A stretch of DNA of 64,000 nt from Casuarina equisetifolia (taxonomy: Eukaryota > Streptophyta > Magnoliopsida > Fagales > Casuarinaceae): contig CM052361.1 of NCBI GenBank assembly GCA_028551475.1, forward strand, positions 17,549,274-17,613,273. Reading direction: 5' to 3'. The notes below the pieces were generated by a model. The model did no database searches and was not told the DNA's origin. It saw nothing but the letters and a program-made list of their open reading frames with translations. Below, piece by piece: positions 1 to 11,500 of this stretch. The first letter of the stretch is position 1; every line of letters begins with the position of its first letter. The position numbers and the translations under genes were made by a program.

Positions 1-2367
1 AAGATTGTTAGATCTGATCGGGGTGGTGAATATTATGGCAGACATAGTGATGTAGGCCAGATTATGGGTCCATTTGCTCAATATTTACAGAATTCTGGGA
101 TAGTTGGACAGTTTACTATGCCTGGAAGCCCCGAACAGAACGGTGTAGCTGAAAGGCAAAACCGTACTCTCATGGAGATGGTTAGATGTATGATGAGTAG
201 AACTAATCTACCTCTTTTTCTATGGGGAGAAGCTTTGAAGACTGCTATGTATATTCTCAATCGTGTTCCTACTAAGGTTGTGCCATTAACTCTTTTTGAA
301 TTATTTACGGGACGCAAACCTAGCCTGAATCATCTAAAGGTTTGGGGATGCCCTGCAGAGGTCCGGTTATATAACCCAACATTAGGTAAGTTGGATTCTA
401 GAACAATCAGATGTTATTTTGTGTCTTATCCAGACTATTCTAAAGGGTATCGATTTTATAACCCTACTGGAGGTGCTAGAATTGTTGAATCCTTAACAGC
501 TAAGTTTCTGGAACTTGATGTTGCAGAAAGTGATACTAGTTCTCTAGTTATAGAGAATAGTAATGATGTTGATATGAGTATACCGTTTCCTCTATCTATT
601 CAGTTAGATGCAGTTGTGCGGGAACCTGCTGTTGGTACAACTTCTGTAGAGGTTCCACTTGTTCAGAATCAGGATATAGAGATTCCTCCTCTTAGGAGAT
701 CTAACAGGGAGAAAAGACCTGCTATTCATCCTGATTATTTGGTTTATCTTGGAGAGCATGACTATGACATCGGTATTATTGAGGATCCAGTGACTTATAC
801 TCAAGCTGTTTCTAGCCCTCAATCTGATTTTTGGAAAGATGCCATGAGAGATGAAATGCAGTCTATGAAGCAAAATCATGTTTGGGATCTAGTAGAATTA
901 CCTAAGAAATGCAAGCCCATTGGTTGTAAGTGGGTGTTTAAGACTAAGAAAGATTCTAAAGGAAAGATAGAAAGGTTTAAGGCCAGATTAGTTGCCAAGG
1001 GATTCACTCAAAGAGATGGAATTGATTATAATGAGACATTCTCACCAGTTTCATCTAAGGATTCTTTTAGAGTGATAATGGCTTTAGTAGCGCATTTTGA
1101 TATGGAGTTGCTACAGATGGATGTTAAAACAGCTTTTCTAAATGGGGATCTTGATGAAGAGGTCTATATGCTTCAACCAAAGGGTTTTGCAGAAGATAAT
1201 TCTGATGAACTTGTTTGTAGACTTAAGAAGTCGATTTATGGTCTTAAACAAGCTTCTAGACAGTGGTATTTGAAGTTTGACACTTATATTACATCTTGCG
1301 GTTTTGTTGAAAACCTTGTTGATCATTGCATATACACTAAGGTCAGTGGGAGTACGCCGATTTTCTTGATCCTTTATGTGGATGATATCTTGCTTGCATG
1401 CAAAGATATGGCGTTACTTCAAGAAACTAAAAGACTTTTATCTTTAGAGTTTGATATGAAGGACCTTGGTGAAGCATCTTTTGTCCTAGGCATTGAGATC
1501 TTTAGAGATCGTTCACGCCGTATTTTGGGTATTTCTCAGAGGACATACATTGATCGTGTGTTAGCTAGATTTAATATGCAAGATTGCAAACCTGGCAATG
1601 TTCCTGTTCTTAAGGGTGAAAAGCTACACTTGATGCAATGTCCTATAAATGATGCTGAGAAAGAATTGATGAAAAATATACCATATGCTTCAGCAGTTGG
1701 CAGTTTTATGTATGCATAGGTTTGTACAAGACCTGATATTGCCTTTGCTATTGGACTTCTTGGTAGATTTCAATCTAACCCAGGTCATGATCATTGGGTT
1801 GCTGCCAAGAAGGTTATGAGGTACTTGAAAAGGACAAGGGATTATATGCTCATGTACAGACATGTAGACAACTTACAATTAGTGAGTTATTCAGATTCAG
1901 ATTATGCAGGCTGTTCTGATGATTTGAAGTCTACGTCTGGTTATGTTTTCATGATGGCTGGTGGTGCAGTTTCATGGAAAAGTTCTAAGCAAACTATGGT
2001 CACGTCTTCCACTATGCACGCTGAGTTTATAGCTTGTTATGGAGCTTCCATACAAGCTGTTTGGATGAAGAACCTCATAAGACAGATGATCTCACTTGAT
2101 TTTATTGATCGGCCAATTCCGTTATACTGTGACAATAGTCCAGCAGTGTTGTTTATAAATAACAACAAAAGTATTAAAGGGGCCAAGCACATTGATATTA
2201 AGTATTTGACTATTAAGGAGCTAGTTAAGAAAGGTGACATTATTGTAGAGCTAATTAGCACAGATGCTATGTTAGCTGACCCACTCACTAAAGGACTTGC
2301 TCCTATAGTGTTTTCTAGACATGTTGTAAACATGGGACTAGTAGCGTCTTTGGATGCTTTTGTTTAG
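1..2367 (+). pseudogene. copia pol polyprotein (integrase, RT, RNase H), partial, with a nonsense codon
   Basis: Frame 1 is open from base 1. It shows the integrase catalytic core (RSDRGGEY near the start, NGVAERQNR near base 140), the integrase C-terminal region, the reverse transcriptase with the YVDD catalytic motif (about 1375-1386), and RNase H with a DSD motif near 1890 and a HIDIKY motif near 2190. An in-frame TAG at 1717-1719 sits just before the conserved VCTRPDIAF block, and the same frame then continues to the stop at 2365-2367. One base change from a glutamine codon would explain it (inference). The rest of the frame is intact, so the decay is mild. A full-length polyprotein cannot be made from this copy. 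Confidence 0.85.
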
Positions 2368-2963
2368 TGGGAGTTATTGTTCTATGATATTTTGTTATGT
2401 AGTAAACTTTGTTTTACTTATATTGCTTGTTATATATTGTTTTCATAGAACATGTATTTTTGTAAGACAGGTATTAAAGACTTAAGGGATGTGCAACCTT
2501 AAGCATTTGGCTGGGGCATTTATTGATAAGCCATATTTTGATGTCTTGTAGCACTTAAATTTATACTCGAGTATTACAAACAAGACATATTGGTTCATTA
2601 GAACCTTTATATAGTTCTCCGATGACTGTATGTCAATGACTGTGTATGTCGATTTTAGGGAGAACTGGGACTGACAAGAAAGATAACACATAAGGTTATT
2701 TACCTAGTATTATTTGTTTGCCACACTACCATACTCAATCCATGTCAGTAGAGTGGATAGCCCTTATGACTATGGATAATGCTGTGTCTTTTAATTGGCA
2801 TAGTTAATGCTATGATCTGAGGGTTTTTGAAGCTTTATGGGACCGGATTTGCAATAAGGAACTGTCGTTGGACCAATATAAAACCTTTTTGAAATTATTT
2901 TCATATATAACTTATATTAGTATTATATTTGTTTTTGCACATTGATATGCCCAAGTGGGAGAT

Positions 2964-3648
2964 TGTTAGCTTATTTTGTAAGCTCATGTAATGTGGGCTT
3001 TATCAATGAGCATAAATAATTCTCTTATGAAGGTGTATTAATGTAATTAATATTGGTTCAGTTAATTAGACAGATTTTGACCTTAATTGCGAGTATGGTG
3101 CTAGCCAGTGTGGGCCTTAGTGCACTTTATAGAACTGTGATGAGTCAGGACTATTTAGTTAGCACGTGTTATGTTATATCGGCTAAGTCCCCCCTCTAGC
3201 TTAAATTATGTGCATTGGGCTCAGTATACGGAATCAATGTTGATGGTAGGGGTATAATGGTCATTTCATTATAATCACTGTGCATGTACTGTTTACGTAC
3301 TGTGCATGTACTGTTCACGTACTGTACATGCACTGTTCACGGACACTGTTCACAGTATCCGTTTTAAAAGAGAAATTCTATTCTCGGTTTTGTTATCCGA
3401 ACACTTCCTCGACCACACTTCCTCGACCATATTTTGTTGATCTGATTCCATTTCTGAGCTCCAGCTTCTCATCGGCTAGCACGATTAAGAAATAGAGGGT
3501 AAGATCTTAGCCAAGATCCTTCTATTAAGATGCAGTCCCCTTCAGGTATGTTTTCTCGTTTTATTTATTCGATTTCAATTCATTATCAACCTATAATTGA
3601 TGTTAGATCCTGGTTTGAGTCTCGTTTGAGACAAAGTTTTTCCCCACA
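2964..3648 (+). repeat. 3' LTR of the left copia element
   Basis: Begins TGTTAGC directly after the purine-rich tract. It carries an array of short ACTGTTCACGTACTG-like repeats at about 3280-3355 and then a TTTTAAAAGAG segment that could serve as a TATA region. The start is well supported by the tract. The end is approximate because the 5' LTR is not in the window for comparison. Confidence 0.6.
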
Positions 3649-4027
3649 TGTCTGATTTAGAAGGAAATGGCGATGGCATCGAGGGGTAGTACCCCAAACC
3701 CTAGCATCCTCTTCCTTTGGTTTTGTAGGTTGAAGGTAAAGCCACAGGTGCAGAGTTCAAGGGCCGGCGATGGTGCCTCATCGAGCGGAAAACTCAGTGC
3801 ATTAAAATAGAACTGACTCCTTGGTTAAATAAAGGGAAAAAGAAAACTCTGCAGCGACCACTTTTGTGCCCCCTTTTACCCTGTACCTTTGAATAAAACA
3901 AATGGAGATGAGAGAACAGACCAAAGGACATTCAGAATCTTTCCAATCTACCGACCCAAACCAGATCCCACCAAAGAAACTCAAAACAAATCCCGACAAT
4001 CGCAGACCTCCAAAAACACCAGCAATG
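3649..4027. other. region between the copia LTR and the WRI1 stop codon
   Basis: Holds the presumed 3' UTR of the minus-strand WRI1 gene and the flank of the copia element. I see no coding potential beyond short chance frames. Confidence 0.5.
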
Positions 4028-7000
4028 TCAAGCGGAATAGGTACAAGAAACCGATGTTGTTGTTGAAGAAGATGGGGAAGAAGTAGAGGAGGACAACAAT
4101 CTGTCCTGCCCATGGTCCTCCTCCAAGCTTCTCGAGAGACCCATCTCAGCCACACAGCCGGTGTCAGCCAAAGTGCCACTCAACTTTGGACCGTCTTGAT
4201 TTGACACTCCTTCGAACATCAAATGGATGTCGTCCTCAAATGCCGTGTGATCGAAGAGGTCCGTTATCTCGCAAGGCTTTTCGAGGGGGAGGTCAGGAAC
4301 TGGGAGATGATTGAACCCCGTGTCCAGAAAGCTCCAAGGATCCTGCTCGTGGGCAGAGTCCAGAACCTCCATTGTAGCAGTGTCCACGCAAGGAGGGAGA
4401 TGTGGATAATGAAGCTGTTCTGACACCATTTTGTCTTGCTGTTGTTGTTGCGGTGATTGTGGTTGTTGCTCTACTTCTACTTCTGACTGAATGCAACAAT
4501 TGGCAAGTGCCTCTGACTCAGTCGAGCTTTGGGCATTGAACCCGGGGATTTTCTTCTGCAAACGATCAATGTAATGGCTGATGTCGAAGTTGGTCACTGC
4601 ATTGGCTCCTCTGTACTCTATGGCTGCCATATCATATGCTGCTGCTGCCTCCTCCTGCGTGTCTTAGAAAGCAAAAAGTTCCATTAAGTTAGCAGAAAGA
4701 AAAAGGATATCCCGTGATTAATTAATTAATTAATCACATGAACAAAGATCTCACTTTACGACAATTAATATCATAATGCAGAAAACCTTAAAAATAGTGT
4801 GACTGGGATTGGAATTCACGTGTCCACGACATCGTTCACTGAGTTTCATAATTCCATTTTATTCACTTCCAAGATTGGCAGCTTAAGATATAGTAAATTG
4901 TCAGCATATCAAATGCCCAAACTCTACCACAAACCCAAGCTGCTCTCTCTAAAAGGGCTTCTACCATCCAAAAGGGTTCATAATTTCAAGTCATCAACAC
5001 TTATTGCGCCCTCAAATCTTTACAAATCCAAGCTACTGCAACTGAAGCATGGAGCCCATGAAATAAGGGTTGGAATTTGACAAAGGGGAATCATAACTAG
5101 CCACCAAAGGTGTTGGGGGTGGAGGACTTGACTTGGGCTACTGCCATTAAGACTGCAATTGTTAGTTGCTTGAACAGCCAGGTGTTTGTGAAAGAAGTGG
5201 ACACATAACTCACACATGAGGCCTCGTGCCTGTCACTTTCCAAAAGGTTTTGAGTAGAAATCGCAACAACTTTTGTGAGCAGGACAGCCAAATGGGGGTG
5301 TCACGTGCCACCGCGCTGGCACCTGTAGCAAACTTGACACTCTCTGCAGATCAAATACTCCCCCCCAAATCTGGTCAAACCCGAATCAGGTAAAACACAG
5401 ATCCCATGCATATTGCACAACTCACACGTACGCTCCCAATCGCCACCTTTTAACTATGCCCACACTCCGAGCCATTAATTACCGAATTGCCACTCTCTGA
5501 GTCTCTCACTTCTCTCCCCAACTTTCAATATGCTTGTGATTTGGTTAACCTAACCAAACTTTTCCAATTCTTATAAAACTCACGAAAGTTCTACAAATTC
5601 ACGACTTCAATTTTGATATATATGCCACCGACGATCCTTTATTTGGTAGATGGAATAGATAGTGTACTTATGAGAGAAAGAATAAAGTACAAAATGATTA
5701 ATTAAAAGACGACTTACTTGAATTAATTAAAAGTAAATACTATTTGGAATCAAACAAGTCTTATGTATTAAAAAAGATGACTTATCTGAATCAGTTAAGA
5801 GTAAGTACTATTTGGAATCAAACATGTCTGCTTATTAAAAAAAATGGTAGGCAATTAGTGTTGGATACCCCATACCCTCTAAGTTAGTTCCCTTAACTAC
5901 CTAATTCAGCATTAATAACAAATCATATTCTACACCGCTTCAAGGACAGGTAGGCTAACAAGAATATGTGAGAAAAGGTCAATCCTTGAAAAACTTGTCT
6001 ACTTATGGGGACAACCTTTCTTTATTTTCAACAGACAGCCTTATGAGCTACAGTTGTTGGGGAGCTTGACTCCAGACTCTTAACATAACGAAAAGAGATG
6101 ATGATGATGGAGTTGGATCTTACTGTAAGTTCCAAGGTATAGATACTTGTTGCCGAACACTCTCCCGATTCTTGCCTCCCACCGTCCATTATGATGATGT
6201 CTGTCGGAATTCGACATAATAAAAAACTGTTAAGAAAAAGCCTTAAAACATTGCTACTGCTGCATCATTGAGATTAATAACATCTTGGTTTGCCAAATTT
6301 GATATCTTTTCTTCAATAAGAACATAAACCCACCTCGCCACCCCACGATATTTAGACACTCCTCTGGAGAATCCACTGCTCCGGCGCCGCAATGATGCCA
6401 GGTATTCTTCCTTGGTGACGCCTTGCATCTCTTCGAGTTCCTTGGTGTACGTCTCTATCTGTGGCATCCATGGAGAGTGAGTGAGTTAAAGAGAAAACGA
6501 AAATCAGTGGAAACTTGAGGGATGACGGAAAATGTGGGGATAATTAATGTACCGGAAAATTCAAAGTTGTAGCAGGGCCCCAATATTTAAGGGCGGCGAG
6601 ATCATAGGTATGAGCTGCAGCTTCCTCATTATCATATGCACCTGTATACATGGGAACCAGTCATGTACCGCATGACACAACATAATGGGGATTAAAAAGG
6701 TTCTTTCTTCATCTTTTGTACTCCTTTTCCCAACTGGAAAAAGAAATACAAGAAAAGAATAGAAAAAACTACGAGGATTACAAATTTGGAGGAAGAAAAA
6801 GGGAGCTGAGATTGTCTAGCATTAACCAAGACTTACCCAAATAAACTAAACAGCGGCAAAAGTGCAAATGAACGTTGCGACGACAAGGATTATCAAGAAT
6901 AAAACACAGTCAGAACGCAGAGAATAATTATAAAAAATAGAAGAAGTTGCGAGTATTATAATAATAAGGAAAGGTTGTAGATCTCCTTGATTATCTCAGT

Positions 7001-7392
7001 TTTAATATGTATATTGTTAACGGAAGAAATTTACCTTGTCGTCCCTTCTTGTTTTGAATTTTATTCCAGGAGCTCTTGTCCCAGAGGTGAGCTTCAAACC
7101 TTCCCGTCCATCTGTGCCTGTTTGATCCAACGGGAAATTGGTACATGCAAACGGAAAACAATGAAGGAAAGAGGAAGAGGGAGGCATAGAGAATGTGAGA
7201 AGAGGACCTGGTGACGCCTCTGTAAATTGAGCTCCTCCTGCCACCGGAGGTGGGGCTGTTGGCATTCTGGCTTTTGTCCGGATTGCGAGTTTTCCTGGCA
7301 CGTTTGGGCTTGAGCTGCCCGGATTGATGAGGAATGTCAGGGCCAATGCAAGAAGAGGAGGAAGAACAAGAAGAAGTAGGAGACCTCTTCAT
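4028..7392 (-). CDS. WRI1: WRINKLED1-type AP2/EREBP transcription factor
   Basis: Seven exons on the minus strand: 7392-7208, 7117-7035, 6845-6837, 6641-6553, 6458-6334, 6200-6124 and 4662-4028. They total 1203 nt, 400 residues, with GT-AG at every junction. There are two AP2 DNA-binding domains, at about residues 58-122 ([19 protein letters not shown]) and 159-225 ([18 protein letters not shown]), joined by the linker [11 protein letters not shown]. The 9-nt third exon supplies Val-Tyr-Leu at residues 90-92 inside the first AP2 domain. The C-terminal part is glutamine-rich and acidic, and ends in a Ser/Thr run followed by SVSCTYSA, close to the end of Arabidopsis WRI1. WRI1 is a nuclear activator of glycolytic and fatty-acid synthesis genes during seed-oil accumulation (family knowledge). 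The ATG at 7392 is the only suitable start before the basic leader. A WRI3/WRI4 paralogue is the alternative, but the C-terminus favours WRI1. Confidence 0.93.
4663..6123 (-). other. WRI1: large sixth intron of WRI1
   Basis: At 1461 bp this is far longer than the other introns of the gene. It contains a TTAATTAA run (4718-4733), ACGTG cores near 4818 and 5303, and an imperfect 68-bp tandem duplication (about 5708-5843). The short open frames at 4799-5291 show no protein family I recognise. Confidence 0.75.
5708..5843. repeat. two imperfect 68-bp tandem copies in a WRI1 intron
   Basis: The copies begin at 5708 (GACGACTTACTTGAAT) and 5776 (GATGACTTATCTGAAT). Both contain the shared core ACTATTTGGAATCAAACA. 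Confidence 0.8.
6837..6845 (-). other. WRI1: 9-nt microexon encoding Val-Tyr-Leu (WRI1 exon 3)
   Basis: On the minus strand TTTAG precedes the nine bases TTTATTTGG, and GTAAGT follows. With the split codons on both sides they read V-Y-L-G, which restores the AP2 core GRQVYLGAYD. Without it the frame is kept but three conserved residues are lost. The flanking introns are 6846-7034 and 6642-6836. A VYL microexon is known in Arabidopsis WRI1. Confidence 0.93.
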
Positions 7393-8555
7393 CTGGGTGG
7401 TTTCAGGCTGCAGTCTCCTCCCCGGAAATAACAAGTGCAACGTACAAGAAAAGGCAACAAATTGATGAGCAGAAAAATGGGTAGGTCTCCTTTTTGTTGC
7501 TTCTCTTTAAGAGGAGACTTGTAGTACTACTGGTAGCAGCATTTTGGTGACCTAAAGTGGTTTACCAAATAGGAAGAGACATAGAAAGGAGTATGGAAAT
7601 GGTGAAGTTAAAAAAGCCAATCCATTTTCTCAGAGAAGACGGGTTTGACCTTGAGTTAAAGTCGGAGTTGGTTAATTAACCATGAGTTAATCGAAAACCC
7701 AACACTTGGCTTTGTTGCTCAGCCATGCTACGACTCAGATTGGTTCTATATTCTTGCAACCCAAATTCAAAAAGCTTGCTTCTCTCTTTATATATGTAAA
7801 CTGAGAAAAAAAAAAGGCTTCTTATCTGGCTTTGGCTTCCCTGCACGTCGGTTACATTATGGGTTTACACCAAACAACAACGTGTAAGGTCGCATCGGAG
7901 CCGTGGTGCCTGCTCTTTAATAAATTACGGACCCACAGAAATGGACCAGTCAGCCCAATTTCAGCTCAGGCTCCGCCAGCCCAAGGGGGGGCTGTTCTGC
8001 TCGACCTTCGGCTGGCCGACATGTTTGACAATAGATTAGCATTCAAAAAAACCCATATTTCGGCTCTCCTCCATTAACGTTAGGTACCAAATATAGAGAC
8101 ATGTACATACAAAAGGGGACCCGAGAACTAAATGCAGGTCGATGATACTTCCATATGTGGTTCAACTTTATACCCTGTCAATTTGCTCTGTTCTTCTTTC
8201 CTTATACTCTTTAAAGGGGAGGGAGGGTTCATCAAACGCTGAGCCATGTTGCTGGGGATATGCACCTCCTTCGCTCAGCACCACATGGACTCTATATTAT
8301 AAGAGGTCAACCGTCTTTAAATTGTGTCACGCACTCTTATGAAAAAGAAAAAGTCCCATATCTCGTTATCCCAAGCACATCACTAATAATATTCTCATTT
8401 CTTTCATTGACCAATAGTATTCTTGTAATCGCTGATTACCACAAAATTTAGATAAAATCCAAAGTCAGGCCACTATATAACAAAATTACATGGATTTATA
8501 CAAAGGTTTATCTTTTCTACATGTGACTATTGGGGTTTTTCAGGAACCAGAACAT
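7393..8555. other. intergenic region: WRI1 promoter and 3' flank of the next gene
   Basis: Apart from the candidate TATA box, I see pyrimidine-rich leader sequence, a G-run near 7985 and no convincing coding frame. The 3' UTR of the 8556-13092 gene must lie at its right end. Confidence 0.5.
7787..7794 (-). promoter_or_regulatory. candidate TATA box of WRI1
   Basis: Read on the minus strand the bases are TATATAAA, followed by a GAGAGAAG purine tract, about 395 bp upstream of the ATG at 7392. This would give a long 5' leader. The call rests on sequence only. Confidence 0.45.
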
Positions 8556-11500
8556 TCAGATGATAGAAGAGAAGGGAGAAAATGAAAGTGCTGAGCTACC
8601 GCCACACAAAAGCAGAGTACCAGACTCCATTCTGTTTCTTAATATGACCCTGTCAAACAACAAGCTTTGTGCTGACGCCTGTAAATTATATTCATCCATG
8701 TTGACACACTTTGATCTTGCCTTCTCCGACTCTATGTCATGTTTCTCAAAATTCCTGATGTACTTCCTAATATCCTGTTGAACATCAGAAGTTTCCGATG
8801 TCTTGCCAGCAAAGGAGAACTGAAACTTCCAACCCTTTTCTGCAGTAGCACTGTTTGGGCTTACTGTATTTACGCTCTGCTCCTGGCTTCCGCTACTGGC
8901 TGCAAGTCCAGCAGCATCAAGGCCATTCACGAACTGACTTTGGATGTCCAATTCCTGTGAGTATGAAAGTTTTAGTTTCTGGAAACCATGCTAGTATTCA
9001 CAATCAAAACAGTTATTAGCATTAAGAATCACATGTTCACTAACATATTTAATATGAAAACTGGTGTGAATAGCACTGATTGGTGAGGAGATTAACCTGT
9101 TTAGTAGTGAAGGATCTCTTAGCGCAAGTAGTGGCTGAAGTACTCGAACATGCTTGGGGTAAAGTTGCACTGTCATTACCTGGAGTAGTAATAAAATCAA
9201 GCGGTGGGTCCTCTGGTGATGAGAAGTCAGAACTATCAAATGTCGATAGTGATACACACTCATCAAAATAAGCCATGGCTTCTTCTTCTAGACGCTTTGA
9301 CATCTTTCTTCTTTCAATGCTAGACTGTCAACATATATCATGAAGTACACATTTAGTGAGATCAAACAAAAGCCATTCCTGTCTAAATGCTAGCTGAACA
9401 GAAAATTCCACAGCGTTCATGGTAACATATAGTTCCTGCCTTTCCCCACGTTAGCTGTATGCTTTGAACAGTGGTGGAAAACTACTTCATTGCAATTTCT
9501 ACAGTATTTGTACCAAAGCAAACCCTTTATAACTCAAAAGACCATACCCAGAGATGGAAACTCTACTGAAAGGACAAAAAAATTGATGCATTAGACAGGA
9601 TTATATTAGCTCCTATTCTAAAACTGGTACATATCCCTGTGAACTAAATTCTATAGCTTATTAGACAAATGGAAAAATTTGGTCTTGGGCATCCAAAAAA
9701 AAAAAGGAATTAAAGCAATGCAATACATAAGATGAACTGCTTCTCTCTATCTACACAGAACATGAGGCGAACTACTTTTCTCTATATCTGAATAGAATAT
9801 GAGGCGAATTACTTTTCTCTCTATCTAAATAGAATATGAGGCAAATACATCCCGCACTCCTCAGACAATGAAAGCATCACAATTTTTTAACTCAAGTACC
9901 AAAAAGTACTTACTTTTCTTCCTGGACGAGGCTTCTGCACATTAGGAGTCTTAGGCTCCGGGAGTATTTCCTTCAAGATTCTACTCAACTCCTGTCCACG
10001 GTGCTCCTCAATGGCCAAGTCCGCTTGTAGTTTTCTGGCCCGCTCTAGGGACTGCAATTTGAAGACAAGGTAAAATAAGTTTTTATTACAATGAAATGAA
10101 TGAGCATGAGAGTACAAGTGACAAACATAGCTGAATAAAATTTTTTACACACCCAATTAGCAGAACTAGGTTCCTTAAGATTCTCCCCTATGGGACTGAT
10201 TACTTAGGCCAATAAAGCAACGTTCTTCGATCTCACTGGAATAGAGGCTTCAGGCCAAGCTTAATAGACATTTTAAAAAGATTCTCAAACAAAAATCACT
10301 ATAATTAAAGGAAAAAAAAAAGCCAGGTCATCACAAGTGCTTGCCAAATGCCCTAAGGAGGTTGATTTGGTTTCTTTCTTAACCTGAAATTTTCTACTTG
10401 AAAAAGATGTTTTGAGAACAGAAACAATGTGATTGTGCTCGACAGTTCAGGGCTTATGGTTGTACCAGATGAAGGACAATTCCCTCAAAGAAATGACAAT
10501 TGACTTGCCTCTATCCATGTGCATAAATAATTTCACTATATTTCCAACAGGTGATTTACATGAGCAAAATTCTTCAAAGTGGGCTATGTAATAAAAATAG
10601 AGATGGGACTAAATACATGCCCTACTAACGGGGTAAAAATCATATGGATAATCAGATTCACCATATGGCCTGAGTAATTAAGGGCAGTTGCCAAATATAC
10701 TAGAATAATAAATTGGTTTCTAAATCCTATACAAAGAAAGCATTATTAAACCGAGCCATTGCAGTAATTAAATAAAAAATGCATGACTCATTTTTATCTG
10801 TCCAAAGGCTTAAATGCGGAAATTTGTCATGGTCCCAACTACAATGCATGGCAAGATAACTTTGGTTCAATTGCATCCCCCATCTACACTGGCGAGGGCT
10901 ATCACCTGCTCAAGCTTTTTGACATATTGTGTTCTGATGTCCAAAACTAACTCAACTGCACCTGGGTTTACCAAGTCAGAAGGGACATCAGATACATCGG
11001 TAGTTGCAATACTGCTAGCATTACTCCTTCGGATAGCCTGTATTTAAAAGAAGCAAGGAACAATTTTATACATTGGAAAGTATACTTGCACAATACAATG
11101 AAATAAGGATAATTAGCAGACACTGCAATATCTTAAGTAACCAACATTAATAGCAGGAATGAAAGCCAGGTTGCCAGTTTAAAATACACTGCAATACATA
11201 GAGCACCGATGTTGGTACAAATGTGAGTAAGCTCAAAGGTAATGAAAGAAGTGGTTGTTGCTAAACTGGGAGTGATATTATCTTGTTATTCTTTTCACTA
11301 AGAAGTTGGAGTTACCACATTCATTTTTTTCAAGTGACTGCTACAAGTCTCATTCTCATAAAATCCAAATGCACAGATGAACTTTTGAGCTACCTCCCGT
11401 AAAGAAATGATAAACCATTAACTTGCAAATGTATCAAGTTAGCAGTTCTCAGTTTTCCACAGAAGACCAAAAAGATATGTCATACAAACCGTGTTAGCAT

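Larger units (their letters stand above)
1..3648 (+). mobile_element. Ty1/copia LTR retrotransposon, 3' half
   Basis: The window opens inside the integrase of a Ty1/copia element. Integrase, reverse transcriptase and RNase H follow in copia order on the plus strand, then about 600 bases of non-coding DNA, a purine-rich tract (AAGTGGGAGA, 2953-2962) and a 3' LTR beginning TGTTAG at 2964. The 5' LTR, gag and protease lie outside the window, so no target-site duplication can be checked. The right end is uncertain: 3648 is the best CA ending I see. The element lies on the 3' side of the WRI1 gene. Confidence 0.85.

Noticed and set aside
7393..7440. 16-residue extension of WRI1
   Set aside because: The upstream codon is TTG, and the ATG at 7392 opens the usual basic, Ser-rich leader.
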